Assembly: GCF_001425865.1 (NCBI RefSeq)
Contig: NZ_LMDS01000001.1
Span: 286,804 to 350,803, forward strand
Direction: 5' to 3'
DNA: 64,000 nt
DNA from: Rhizobacter sp. Root404
GTDB taxonomy: Bacteria; Pseudomonadota; Gammaproteobacteria; Burkholderiales; Burkholderiaceae_C
The translations under genes and the position numbers were made by a program. The notes under the pieces were generated by a model that made no database searches, was not told the DNA's origin, and saw only the letters and a program-made list of their open reading frames with translations. Shown here one piece after another: positions 36,077 through 45,073 of the stretch (within the stretch, counting starts at the first letter, position 1; every line of letters begins with the position of its first letter).

Positions 36077-36611
36077 GGGCAGCCTCGTCGAAGGCCGCGC
36101 GCTGACGGTCGGCCGCCGAGATGCACGTGACGTCCAGAGGCCAGGCCACGCCGAATCGCGGGTCGTCGAAACGTGCGCCCGATGCGAGTTCGGGCCGGTA
36201 GGCCTCGCTCATCAGGTACAGCACCTCGGTGTCGTCCAACAGGGACTGGAAACCGTGAGCCACGCCGGGCGGCACGTGCAGGGCGTTGTGCTGCCCGGCG
36301 TCGAGCACCACGCTCAGGTGCTGCAGGAACTGCGGCGAGTGCGGCCGCAGGTCGACGAGCACGTCGTGAACACGCCCGCGCGTGCAGCGCACGAGCTTGG
36401 CCTCCCGCGCCGGAGGCCACGCGAAATGCAGGCCCCTGACCGTGCCGGCCAGGGCGTTGAACGAGACGCTGGCCTGCGCGACATCGAAGTCGATTCCCGC
36501 CTGTGCGAACTCGTCCCTGCACCAGGCGCGTGCGAAGAAGCCGCGTTCGTCGCGGATCGGTTCGATCTCGACCAGGCGGACGCCATCGAGGGCGAGCGGA
36601 GTGATCTTCAC
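36027..36611 (-). CDS. dTDP-4-dehydrorhamnose 3,5-epimerase-like sugar epimerase (RmlC family)
   Basis: The 194-residue cupin begins VRLVEIEPIRDERGFFARAWCRDEF and contains QASVSFNALAGTVRGLHFAWPP and NALHVPPGVAHGFQSLLDDTEVLYLMSE. The catalytic His in RGLHF and the Tyr/His pair in the late segment are present. No rmlA, rmlB or rmlD gene is near, so the substrate is more likely a CDP- or other NDP-linked 4-keto sugar. It starts with GTG 13 bp after the methyltransferase; its end overlaps the DUF4910 start by 50 bp. Confidence 0.88.
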   Translation of the reverse strand: MKITPLALDGVRLVEIEPIRDERGFFARAWCRDEFAQAGIDFDVAQASVSFNALAGTVRGLHFAWPPAREAKLVRCTRGRVHDVLVDLRPHSPQFLQHLSVVLDAGQHNALHVPPGVAHGFQSLLDDTEVLYLMSEAYRPELASGARFDDPRFGVAWPLDVTCISAADRQRAAFDEAAHVGLFGAHARADRHVA

Positions 36612-36624
36612 GACGCGTGCGCCT

Positions 36625-37902
36625 TCACGGTTCGATGACCTGCAGGCTCGGGATCGGCACCACGAACCGTCCGCCCCATTCGCGGATGTAGGCGGCCTGC
36701 GCGACGATCTCGGTCTTCAGGTTCCAGGGCAGGATCAGCACGTAGTCCGGCCGGGCGGTGCGCAAGGCGTCGGGCGCCAGGATCGGGATGCGCGTGCCCG
36801 GCGTGTACTTGCCCTGCTTGTACGGGTTGGCGTCGACCGTGAAATCGAGGTAGTCGGTGCGGATACCGCAGTAGTTGAGCAACGTGTTGCCCTTGCCGGG
36901 CGCGCCGTAGCCGGCGACGCTCTTGCCGGCACGCTTGGCGCCGATCAGGAACTCGAGGAGCGCGTTCTTGATGTTCCGCGCGGACGCGGCAAAGTCCGCG
37001 TACGGTGCCAGGCTGCGGTAGCCGAGCGCGCGTTCCCGCTCCCGCAGTTCGACGACGCGCGGACCGATGGCGCGCTGCACCGCGCCGGCATGCCGCGCGA
37101 AGATGCGCAGCGAGCCGCCGTGCGTCGGCAGTTCCTCCACGTCGAACAGCGTCAGGCCGTGCGCGGCGAAGATCTGTTCGACCGTCGTGAACGACAGGTA
37201 GCTGAAATGTTCGTGGTAGATCGTGTCGAACTGGCTGCCTTCGATGAGCCGCTGCAGGTGCGGAAACTCCATCGTGATCACGCCGTCCGGCGCCAGCAGC
37301 GCCTGCAGGCCGCGAACGAAGTCGTTGATGTCCGGCACGTGGGCGAGCACGTTGTTCCCGATCACCAGGTCGGCGTGGCCGTGCTGGCGCGCGATCGCCC
37401 GGCCGGTGTCCTCGCCGAGGAATTCCACGACGCTCGGTACGCCGCGCTCGACGGCGTGCCGGGCGACATTGGCCGCCGGCTCGATGCCGAGCACCGGGAT
37501 GCCGCGCGCGACGAAGTGCTGAAGCAGGTAGCCGTCGTTGCTCGCCACCTCGACGACCCGGCTGGTCGACGCCAAGCCGAAGCGCGAGATCGCCATATCG
37601 GCAAACTGCCGTGCGTGTTCGACCCAACTGCTCGAGAACGACGAAAAATAGGCGTACTCGCTGAAGATGTCCGCGGGCTGCACGAATTGGCGCAACTGCA
37701 CCAGAAAGCATTGATCGCAAACCAGCGCATGCAGTGGATAGAACGTCTCGCTCTGCTGCAATTGCGCCGGCTCGACATGCGTCTGGCACAGCGGGCTCAT
37801 GCCCAGATCGATAAAGGTCCGAGACAGCGGTGACGCGCAGAACCGGCACGTCGGCTGCAACGGCGAGTCGAGGGGAGAGGGTTGGTTCATCGTGCCGATC
37901 AT
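36625..37902 (-). CDS. SAM-dependent C-methyltransferase for NDP-sugars (TylCIII-like)
   Basis: The 425-residue protein has three parts. An N-terminal zinc-binding domain has cysteines in CRFCASPL and CDQCFLVQL (Methyltransf_13). A central Rossmann SAM domain has VVEVASNDGYLLQHF and GIEPAANVA. A C-terminal Methyltransf_14 domain has VAGYGAPGKGNTLLNYCGI. This order is that of sugar C3-methyltransferases acting on 4-keto-deoxysugars, implying a branched-chain sugar in the polymer. The ATG at 37902 overlaps the stop of the glycosyltransferase gene (ATGA); the ATG at 37890 is an alternative. Confidence 0.9.
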   Translation of the reverse strand: MIGTMNQPSPLDSPLQPTCRFCASPLSRTFIDLGMSPLCQTHVEPAQLQQSETFYPLHALVCDQCFLVQLRQFVQPADIFSEYAYFSSFSSSWVEHARQFADMAISRFGLASTSRVVEVASNDGYLLQHFVARGIPVLGIEPAANVARHAVERGVPSVVEFLGEDTGRAIARQHGHADLVIGNNVLAHVPDINDFVRGLQALLAPDGVITMEFPHLQRLIEGSQFDTIYHEHFSYLSFTTVEQIFAAHGLTLFDVEELPTHGGSLRIFARHAGAVQRAIGPRVVELRERERALGYRSLAPYADFAASARNIKNALLEFLIGAKRAGKSVAGYGAPGKGNTLLNYCGIRTDYLDFTVDANPYKQGKYTPGTRIPILAPDALRTARPDYVLILPWNLKTEIVAQAAYIREWGGRFVVPIPSLQVIEP

Positions 37903-38936
37903 CGAAGTCCGCGCCGACCGAGGCGCAAGACGGAGCTGAATAAGGTGCTGGACCGGTCTATTCGCATCAATCTGTTGGCCACACTCATCGGTGCGAACAA
38001 CACGCCCGCCGTCCAGGTGCGGATCGACAAGCGGTCGAGGAACGAATAGCCGGGACACGCCTTCAGCGAGTCGCTCATGAGCTGCAGCAGCGAGCGGGCG
38101 CAATCCGCCGGAAACGGGTGCTGCTCGCGCGACGATCGCCACGACACGACCCGGTGCCGCACATGCACGGGCAAGGTCAGCGGTGGCGGGTCGATCAGCA
38201 CCCCCGAGCGCTGTCGCAGCATGTCCAGCACCAGATCCCGGCTCCGGTAGTTGAGGCGGACTTCGCTGGCCATCGACGTGGAATAGTTGCCGCGGTAGCC
38301 CGGCGCGGTCGCAACCGCCTTGCGGTGCAGGCGGTAGCTGCCGAGCGCCCGACCGGCATCGATCACGTTGCCGTGGAATGGTGCGGTGAGAAACGGAACC
38401 GTGTCGGTGCCAATCGGCCACTAGCCGGGATCGACAGGGAAGTAGGGCTGGATGGCGCTGCGACGGTACAGGTTGCCGCTGCCCGGTGGCCCCCCGTAGT
38501 GTCCGAACAGGCGGATCAGCGGCAGCACATCGCCCTGATGACGCAGGTAGGGCACCGTCCCGGGCAAGGGCCGGCCGTCCTGGTCGATGCAGCGCAGCGG
38601 GAACTGGACTTTGGCAGTGGTCGCCTTGGCGAGTTCGATGCAGGTGGAGATCGCGTCCGCGTCCAGCACGTCGTCGGCGTCGAGCCAGACGATCCAGTCA
38701 CCACGCGCCGCTTCGAAACCCCGGTTGTAGCCCTGGCCCTGACCGATGTTGGTCGGCACGCGAACCACGCGCACGCGCTCGGCGAAGCGCGCAATGACCG
38801 CCAACGAGCGGTCGGTCGAGCCGTTGTCGACCACGACCACCTCCAGCGTCGGGTAGGTCTGCGCCAGCGCGGAATCGATGGCCTCGCCGACGAACTTTTC
38901 GTAGTTGTAGTTCAGTACGACGATCGTGACCAACAT
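37899..38936 (-). pseudogene. GT2-family glycosyltransferase with in-frame TAG stop
   Basis: A 345-codon frame encodes a GT-A enzyme beginning MLVTIVVLNYNYEKFVGEAIDSALAQTYPTLEVVVVDNGSTD, with WLDADDVLD as the DxD region. It is interrupted by TAG at 38421-38423 after residue 171 (PYFPVDPG). The same frame continues without further stops through WPIGTDTVPFLTAPFHGNVIDAG to the end at 37899, which overlaps the methyltransferase start. Thus the gene was once whole. A truncated 171-residue product would lack the acceptor part. Suppression of the amber codon or a sequencing error cannot be excluded. Confidence 0.85.
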
Positions 38937-39262
38937 CAGCGCGTTCTCGGAGTCTTCGACAGCAACGAATGGCCGGCAGCTTCACGATGCCGGTCCATCG
39001 CGACATCACGTCTCACTCGCGACTGTCAGCGTTCCCACATTTTGGGTTGACGCGCATGAACTGGAACCCCCTATTCACGCGTCGGTACAACCTGAAAACC
39101 AAATATGTCGCGGTTTTATTCCCGCATGAGAAGTCGTCAGAACGGGGCCTCTCCACGAGGGCAGAATCGCCGACCGTGTGCCGATGAACTGCGATCAATC
39201 GGTCCTCTCCCGATGAAATTTGAACTAATGTCAACAATCGATCGATCGACAAGGACCGAACC
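38937..39262. other. Divergent intergenic region of the polysaccharide island
   Basis: This 326-bp stretch separates the minus-strand operon from the plus-strand epimerase gene. It is visibly less GC-rich than its surroundings, with AT-rich runs near 39040-39060 and 39210-39235. A repeated GATC/ATCGATCGATCGA run lies just before the epimerase ribosome site. It probably holds promoters for both directions, but I could not assign boxes. No gene or tRNA is seen. Confidence 0.6.
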
Positions 39263-40305
39263 GTGCGCACGATGATCGTGGGCAACCTCGGCTACATCGG
39301 CCCGGTGCTGACGGCGTTCCTGCGCAAGAAACACGGGGGCATGTCGCTGGTCGGTTACGACACTGGCTACTTCTCCGGTTGCCTGCTCGATCCGCTCGCG
39401 CCGGTGGACCACTTGCTCGACTTGCAGATTCACGCCGATGTCCGCAGCGTCCGCGCCGAGCACCTCATCGGCATCGACCAGGTGATCTACCTGGCGGCCA
39501 TCTCGAAGACCCGATGGGCAACCTGTACGAAGGACCGACCGAAGAGATCAACTCCGCCGCTGCGGCGCGGTTCGCCGATCTGGCCAGGCGGGCGGGTGCC
39601 AGGCGCTTCGTCTACGCCAGCAGTTGCTCCATCTACGGTGCCGGCGGCGCCGAGATGAAGAGCGAGCACTCGACGATCAACCCGCTGACGGCCTATGCGA
39701 GGTCGAAGGTCTCGTGCGAGCAGGCACTGCGGCCACACGCCGACCCGGACTTCGTGGTCACCTGCCTGCGCTTCGCCACCGCATGCGGCGCGAGCCCGAG
39801 GCTGCGGCTGGACCTGGTGCTGAACGACTTCGTCGCCAGCGCGCTTCTGACCGACGAGATCAAGATCCTGTCGGATGGCGCGCCGTGGCGGCCGCTGATC
39901 GACGTGGAGGACATGTGCCGGGCCATCGCCTGGGCGCTGACGCGGGACGCGTCCCAGGGCGGGGCGCATCTCGCGGTCAACGTCGGCTACAACGACCAGA
40001 ACTACACGATTCGCGACCTCGCCTATGCCGTGCAGGAGCAGTTGCCGACCGCGAGCGTGAACATCAACACCGCCGCACCCGCGGACAAGCGCTCGTACCG
40101 GGTCGACTTCTCCCTCTACGCATCGCTCAATGCGCAGGCGAAAGCGGGAAAACCTTTGGCGCAGACGGTGCGCGAACTGGTCGACAGCATCCAGGCCTCG
40201 GACTTTCGCACTTCGGCGTTCCGGACCTCGTACCTCGTTCGGCTGCATGCGCTGAGCATGCTCAGGCAGCGCGGGCGGCTGGACAGCGCGTTGCGCTGGA
40301 CCTGA
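39263..40305 (+). pseudogene. NAD-dependent sugar epimerase/dehydratase, frameshifted
   Basis: This is an extended SDR of about 347 residues. It starts with GTG after AAGGA and begins TMIVGNLGYIGPVLTAFLRKKHG, then GYDTGYFSGCLLDP, and reads to VIYLAAIS. After one missing base near 39507 the frame shifts, and the normal sequence resumes as DPMGNLYEGPTEEINSAAAARFADLARRAG, with YASSCSIYG and the catalytic YARSK. Inserting one base (AAGAC to AACGAC, giving SNDPMG) repairs it. The total of 1,043 bp is one short of a codon multiple. It likely acted on the same NDP-sugar as the neighbouring epimerase and methyltransferase. Confidence 0.85.
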
Positions 40306-40327
40306 CGCGTCCCGGCGACAAAAGACG

Positions 40328-40360
40328 AAGGGCTGAAGCATCGCTGCTTCAGCCCTTCTT
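40328..40360. terminator. Bidirectional rho-independent terminator
   Basis: A perfect 13-bp stem (AAGGGCTGAAGCA / TGCTTCAGCCCTT) with a 4-base loop lies between the epimerase gene and the convergent tRNA. T-rich DNA follows on the plus strand (CTTTAC) and on the minus strand (CGTCTTTTG), so it can end transcripts from both sides. Confidence 0.85.
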
Positions 40361-40366
40361 TACTTC

Positions 40367-40443
<77 letters not shown>

Positions 40444-40548
40444 TGAGCCCATAATTATAACGTCCCTTTGGGCGGCGCCAACCGCCCCCGGCGCTCCTGC
40501 CGGCGTTTCGCCCCTCCACCGCTTTCAACCGGGCTCCGGCCCGACCGC

Positions 40549-41739
40549 ATGTTCAGTTTCTTCAAGAAGAAGCCGGCGACGCCCGAGGCGGCGCCGGCAC
40601 CTGTCGAACCGTCTCCTGTCGAATCGGCGCCCGAGCCGGAACGCCGCAGCTGGCTGGATCGGCTGCGCGGCACGCCTGACGTGGCGCCGCCCCCCGCTGC
40701 GCCCGAAATCCCATGGGTCCCCCCGCCGCCCCCGCCCGTGGCGGCCGCGCCGTCCGCGGACCTGACGCTGCGCCAGCCCGATCTCCCGGCGACCGAGCCC
40801 GCGCCGGCCGCGGATCGACGCAGCTGGATCGAGAAGCTGCGCGGCGGGCTGCGCAAGACCGGATCGAGCATCGCCGAGGTATTCACCGGCACGCAGATCG
40901 ACGATGCGTTGTACGAGGAGCTTGAATCCGCACTGCTGATGGCCGACGCCGGCATCAAGGCGACCGAGCACCTGCTGACCGACCTCAAGTGGCGTGTCAA
41001 CGAGGAGCGGGCGCGCACGCCGCAGGCCGTCAAGGCCTTGCTGGCCGACGCGATCACGGACCTCCTCAAGCCCCTGGAGAAATCGCTGCAGGTCGGGGAG
41101 CACGTGCCGACGGTGATCATGGTCGTCGGCGTCAACGGCGCCGGCAAGACCACCAGCATCGGCAAGCTGACCCGGCATCTGGCCGAGGCGAACCAGAAGG
41201 TGCTGCTGGCCGCCGCCGACACGTTCCGGGCCGCGGCACGCGAACAACTGGCCGTGTGGGCCGGCCGCAACCAGGTCGAGATCGTCGGTCAGGAGGGCGG
41301 CGATCCGGCCGCGGTGACGTTCGACGCGGTCGTCGCCGGAAAGGCGCGCGGCAGCGACGTGGTGATCGCCGACACCGCCGGGCGCCTGACGACGCAGCTG
41401 CACCTGATGGACGAGCTGAAGAAGATCCGCCGCACGATCGCGAAGGCGCAGGCCGGCGCGCCGCACGAGGTGTTGCTGGTGGTCGACGGCAACACCGGGC
41501 AGAACGCGCTGACCCAGGTGCAGACCTTCGATGCCGCGCTGCAGCTGACCGGGCTGATCATCACCAAGCTGGACGGCACCGCCAAGGGCGGTGTGCTGGC
41601 CGCGATCGCCCTGTGGTCGCGCGAGCGCGAGCATGCCGGCGCGGCGCCGTTGCCGGTCTACTTCATCGGGGTCGGCGAGAAGCTCGAGGACCTGCAGACC
41701 TTCGATGCGCGCGAGTTCGCGCAGGCGCTGCTGAGCTAG
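40549..41739 (+). CDS. ftsY: Signal recognition particle receptor FtsY
   Basis: The 396-residue SRP receptor GTPase has a proline- and glutamate-rich A domain of about 110 residues after MFSFFKKK, which binds membrane. The NG domain follows, with G1 VVGVNGAGKTTSIGKL, DTFRAAAREQL, G3 DTAGRLTTQ, and G4 TKLDGTAKGG. It pairs with Ffh, encoded 0.8 kb away. The ATG at 40549 was chosen since the upstream residues lack similarity. It converges on the DUF2726 gene. Confidence 0.97.
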   Translation: MFSFFKKKPATPEAAPAPVEPSPVESAPEPERRSWLDRLRGTPDVAPPPAAPEIPWVPPPPPPVAAAPSADLTLRQPDLPATEPAPAADRRSWIEKLRGGLRKTGSSIAEVFTGTQIDDALYEELESALLMADAGIKATEHLLTDLKWRVNEERARTPQAVKALLADAITDLLKPLEKSLQVGEHVPTVIMVVGVNGAGKTTSIGKLTRHLAEANQKVLLAAADTFRAAAREQLAVWAGRNQVEIVGQEGGDPAAVTFDAVVAGKARGSDVVIADTAGRLTTQLHLMDELKKIRRTIAKAQAGAPHEVLLVVDGNTGQNALTQVQTFDAALQLTGLIITKLDGTAKGGVLAAIALWSREREHAGAAPLPVYFIGVGEKLEDLQTFDAREFAQALLS

Positions 41740-41766
41740 CCGCGCGCGGGCGTCCTCCCGCGCCGC

Positions 41767-42477
41767 TCAGTTCTTCTTGAGCGGCGTCGGGCCGCTGTCG
41801 AGCTCGTCGTACCAGGTGGACGGCGGCGGCTCGAGCAGTTCGATGAATTCGTCGTGCGTCGAATCGCGGTTCGACTCGTCGAACGGGTTCGGGGCCGCGG
41901 TTGCGACCGCGGCTGCTGCGCCCGCGGCCGCGCCGGGGGAGGGCGCGGGCGACGTCGCGACGGGGGCGGGGGGCTCGGGCAGCAACTGCTCGCGCGCCAT
42001 GTCCACGCCCGGCAGCGCGGTTTCGTTCCACAGGTAGAGCGGCACCTTCGCCGCCTTCAGCGTGCGCTGGATGCGCGTGAGCCGCTTGCGTTGTCGATCG
42101 GTCGCCTGCGCGCCCTGCAGTTCGACGACGGCGATCACCTGGGCCGCCATGTCGCAGATGACGAAATCGGCGCACTGGTTGCCGATGCGGCGCAGCCAGT
42201 CGGCGTAGGAATTGCGCCGCGGTACGTTCAGGAAGCGCGACAGCGGCACCTGCGCCAGCACCATGTGGTCGGGCAGTGCGCGGGTCAGCACGTTGTACGC
42301 GAGCCGCTCCTGCGTGCTCAGCACGCGCGTCGGTTGCGGCGGCCAGCCGGTCACGGTGTCGATGCGGTCGGCGCTGCCGCGTTCGCCTGCGGCGGCGCCG
42401 GCGCGCTGCCGCGTCCACCACCATGCCATCAGCAGCACGACCGCCAACAGCCCCAGCACGATCTGCAGTGTCGTCAT
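41767..42477 (-). CDS. DUF2726-domain inner-membrane-anchored protein
   Basis: The 236-residue protein has an N-terminal membrane anchor (TLQIVLGLLAVVLLMAWWW), a DUF2726 domain from about residue 50 to 165 (LSTQERLAYNVLTRALPDHMVLAQVPLSRFLNV; ADFVICDMAAQVIAVVELQG), and a disordered Ala/Pro-rich tail ending in LKKN. DUF2726 resembles restriction-like nuclease folds (the D and ExQ pattern here is FVICD...VVELQ), but no activity is known. It is 46 bp downstream of ffh's stop region on the same strand order and convergent with ftsY. Confidence 0.8.
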   Translation of the reverse strand: MTTLQIVLGLLAVVLLMAWWWTRQRAGAAAGERGSADRIDTVTGWPPQPTRVLSTQERLAYNVLTRALPDHMVLAQVPLSRFLNVPRRNSYADWLRRIGNQCADFVICDMAAQVIAVVELQGAQATDRQRKRLTRIQRTLKAAKVPLYLWNETALPGVDMAREQLLPEPPAPVATSPAPSPGAAAGAAAAVATAAPNPFDESNRDSTHDEFIELLEPPPSTWYDELDSGPTPLKKN

Positions 42478-42523
42478 CGCAACTTCCTTGATGCCGTGGC
42501 GGCGCGCGCAGGCGCCATGCCCT

Positions 42524-43900
42524 TCAACGCGGACCGCCCGGCCCGCCGAGACCCTTCATGCCGCCCATGCGCTTCATCATCTTCATCATGCCGCCGCCCT
42601 TCATCTTCTTCATCATGTCGCGCATTTGCTCGAACTGATTGAGGAGGCGGTTCACGTCCTGCACGTGCACGCCGGCGCCGGCAGCGACGCGGCGCTTGCG
42701 GGTGGCCTTCAGCAGGTCGGGCTTGCGACGCTCCAACGGCGTCATCGAGTTGATGATGCCTTCCATGCGACGCATGTCGCGCTCGGCGCGGTCCATGTCG
42801 GCCTGGCCGGGCATCTTGCCGCCGGTCATCTGGCTCGGCAGCTTGTCCATCAGGCCGCCGAGGCCGCCCATCTTCTTCATCTGCGACAGCTGCGACAGGA
42901 AGTCGTTCAGGTCGAAGCTATCGCCGGACTTGACCTTGGCGACCAGCCGCTCGGCCGCCGCCATGTCGACGCCCTTCTGTACCTCCTCGACCAGGCCGAC
43001 GATGTCGCCCATGCCGAGCACGCGGCCGGCGTGGCGCTGCGCGTCGAAGACTTCGAGGCCATCGATCTTCTCGCTCGTGCCCGCGAACTTGATCGGCGCA
43101 CCGGTGATCTGCCGCACCGACAGCGCCGCGCCGCCGCGCGAGTCGCCGTCCATCTTGGTCAGCACGATGCCGGTCAGCGGCAGCGCTTCCTTGAACGCCT
43201 TGGCGGTGTTGACCGCGTCCTGGCCCTGCATCGCGTCCACCACGAACAGCGTCTCGACCGGGTTCAGCGCCGCATGCAGGCCCTTGATCTCGGCCATCAG
43301 GACCTCGTCGATCGCGAGGCGGCCGGCGGTGTCGACGAGCAGCACGTCGACGTAATGCTTCTTCGCGTAGTCGAGCGCGGCCAGCGCGATGGCCAGAGGC
43401 TTGTCTTCGCCGGTGGACGGGAACCACTCGGCACCGGCCTGCTTCGTCACCAGCTTCAACTGCTCGATCGCGGCCGGGCGGTAGACGTCGGCCGAGACAG
43501 TCAGCACCTTCTTCTTGCGCTTCTCGATCAGGTGCTTGGCGAGCTTGGCGGTCGTCGTCGTCTTGCCCGCGCCCTGCAGGCCGGCCATCAGGATGACGGC
43601 TGGCGGCTGCGCGGCCAGGTTGATGTCGGAGACGCCTTCGCCCATCGTCGCGGCGAGTTCGCGGTTGACGATGCCCACCAGCGCCTGGCCCGGCGACAGC
43701 GAGCCCACCACCTCGGCGCCGAGCGCCTTCTCCTTGACCCGTGCGACGAAATCGCGCACCACCGGCAGGGCGACGTCGGCCTCGAGCAGCGCCATGCGCA
43801 CTTCGCGCAGCATGTCCTGGACGTTGTCTTCGGTGATGCGGGCCTGGCCGCGCATCGTCTTGACCAGCCGGCTGAGCCGGTCGGTGAGGGTGGAAGCCAT
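42524..43900 (-). CDS. ffh: Signal recognition particle protein Ffh (SRP54)
   Basis: The 458-residue SRP GTPase has an NG domain with GLQGAGKTTTTAKL, DVYRPAAIEQL, DTAGRLAIDEVLM and TKMDGDSRGGAAL, then the M domain (about 300-458), rich in Met and Lys at its end (MMKKMKGGGMMKMMKRMGG), which binds signal sequences and 4.5S RNA. It is divergent from the CcsA-like gene (63 bp between starts). Length and motif order are normal. Confidence 0.97.
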   Translation of the reverse strand: MASTLTDRLSRLVKTMRGQARITEDNVQDMLREVRMALLEADVALPVVRDFVARVKEKALGAEVVGSLSPGQALVGIVNRELAATMGEGVSDINLAAQPPAVILMAGLQGAGKTTTTAKLAKHLIEKRKKKVLTVSADVYRPAAIEQLKLVTKQAGAEWFPSTGEDKPLAIALAALDYAKKHYVDVLLVDTAGRLAIDEVLMAEIKGLHAALNPVETLFVVDAMQGQDAVNTAKAFKEALPLTGIVLTKMDGDSRGGAALSVRQITGAPIKFAGTSEKIDGLEVFDAQRHAGRVLGMGDIVGLVEEVQKGVDMAAAERLVAKVKSGDSFDLNDFLSQLSQMKKMGGLGGLMDKLPSQMTGGKMPGQADMDRAERDMRRMEGIINSMTPLERRKPDLLKATRKRRVAAGAGVHVQDVNRLLNQFEQMRDMMKKMKGGGMMKMMKRMGGMKGLGGPGGPR

Positions 43901-43963
43901 TCGGGGTCGGGCGCCGCCCGCTGCGTGCAGTCTCAGGGGCCGGCGCGAAAGTACACTGTGACG

Positions 43964-44809
43964 ATGATTCTATCGTCGGCCCTTGCGATGACCGCGCCCG
44001 CCGCAGCCGCATCGCCTTCGGGCTGGTGGCTGGGCCTACCGAGCCTGCTCGCCATCGTCGCCTATGCCGGTGCCGCGGTGTGGCCCGAGCGCCATGGCGC
44101 CGCCCTGAGGGCCTTCCTGATGGCCGGCTTCGTGGCCCATGCGGTGGCGATCTGCGTCGACATCTCCGGCGTTGGCAGCATGTCCGACGTCGCGCGCTTC
44201 GGCTTCGCGCCCGCGCTGTCGATGACGGTGTGGCTCGTGCTCGCGGTGTACCTCGTGGAGACCCGCTTCGTGCCGCTGCCCGGTGCGCGCCGTGTGCTTG
44301 CCACGCTGGCCGTCGTCGTCGTCGTGCTGGCCTGGGCCTTCCCGGGCGAAGTGCGCCCGCAGGTCGATTCGCGCTGGGCGCCGCTGCACTGGGCATTGGG
44401 CATTGCCTCGTATGGGCTGTTCGGCGCCGCGGTGCTGCACGCGACGATGCTGAACCGCGCGGAGCGCCAGATGCGCGCCGCGCCGCGCACGCTCGAGCCC
44501 GCACGCGGCATGCCGCTGCTGCGCCTGGAACGCCTGACCTTCACCTTCGTCGGCGCCGGGTTCGTCGTGCTGTCGGCCGCGCTGGTGCTCGGCGCGTGGT
44601 TCGCGCACCCCTGGCGCTGGGACCACAAGACCGTGTTCTCGGTGCTCGGCTGGTTGGTGTTCGCCGGCCTGCTCGCGGGCCGCCGCGCGTTCGGCTGGCG
44701 CGGGCCGGTGGCGACCCGGGGTGTGTATGTCGGCGCCGGGCTGCTGCTGCTCGCCTACGTGGGCTCGCGCTTCGTGCTGGAGGTGCTGCTGCACCGCCCG
44801 CCCGCCTGA
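43964..44809 (+). CDS. CcsA/YpjD-like cytochrome c biogenesis membrane protein
   Basis: The 281-residue protein has eight predicted membrane helices and the CcmC/CcsA-type core: APLHWALGIASYGLFGAAVLHATMLNRAERQ, and FAHPWRWDHKTVFSVLGWLVFAGLLAGRR, which carries the Trp-rich WDHK element. Full CcsA binds haem for cytochrome c maturation, but YpjD-type proteins near ffh are of uncertain role. It lies 12 bp upstream of the PP0621-like gene and thus probably in one unit with pilS and pilR. Confidence 0.85.
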   Translation: MILSSALAMTAPAAAASPSGWWLGLPSLLAIVAYAGAAVWPERHGAALRAFLMAGFVAHAVAICVDISGVGSMSDVARFGFAPALSMTVWLVLAVYLVETRFVPLPGARRVLATLAVVVVVLAWAFPGEVRPQVDSRWAPLHWALGIASYGLFGAAVLHATMLNRAERQMRAAPRTLEPARGMPLLRLERLTFTFVGAGFVVLSAALVLGAWFAHPWRWDHKTVFSVLGWLVFAGLLAGRRAFGWRGPVATRGVYVGAGLLLLAYVGSRFVLEVLLHRPPA

Positions 44810-44821
44810 CCGGAATCCGCC

Positions 44822-45073
44822 ATGAAGTTCCTGTTGTTCCTGGTCGCTGTGCTCGTGCTGCTCTGGTTGTTGCGGGGCAGCGTGCGGCGGTTGCGGCGGC
44901 CGCCGCCGTCGGCCAGGCCGCCGACCGACGCGGAGTCCGGCCCGCAGGCCATGCTGCGTTGCGCCGAGTGCGGATTGCATCTGCCGCGGGACGAGGCTCT
45001 GCCCGGTCGCGGTGGCGTGTTCTGCGGCGCGGCGCACCGCACTGCCTACGAGCAGGCGCATCCGCTGCCATGA
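44822..45073 (+). CDS. PP0621-family small membrane-anchored zinc-ribbon-like protein
   Basis: The 83-residue product has an N-terminal hydrophobic helix (FLLFLVAVLVLLWLL) followed by an Arg/Pro-rich linker and a Cys pair region, LRCAECGLHLPRDEAL...GVFCGAAHRTAYEQ. The CxxC and later C...H suggest a metal-binding knuckle. Proteins like this are common just before pilS in Burkholderiales. The stop overlaps the pilS start (ATGA), so they are co-translated; the role is unknown. Confidence 0.85.
   Translation: MKFLLFLVAVLVLLWLLRGSVRRLRRPPPSARPPTDAESGPQAMLRCAECGLHLPRDEALPGRGGVFCGAAHRTAYEQAHPLP

Noticed and set aside
40549..43900. ftsY and ffh as an SRP operon
   Set aside because: They face each other in opposite directions with the DUF2726 gene between, so they are not co-transcribed.
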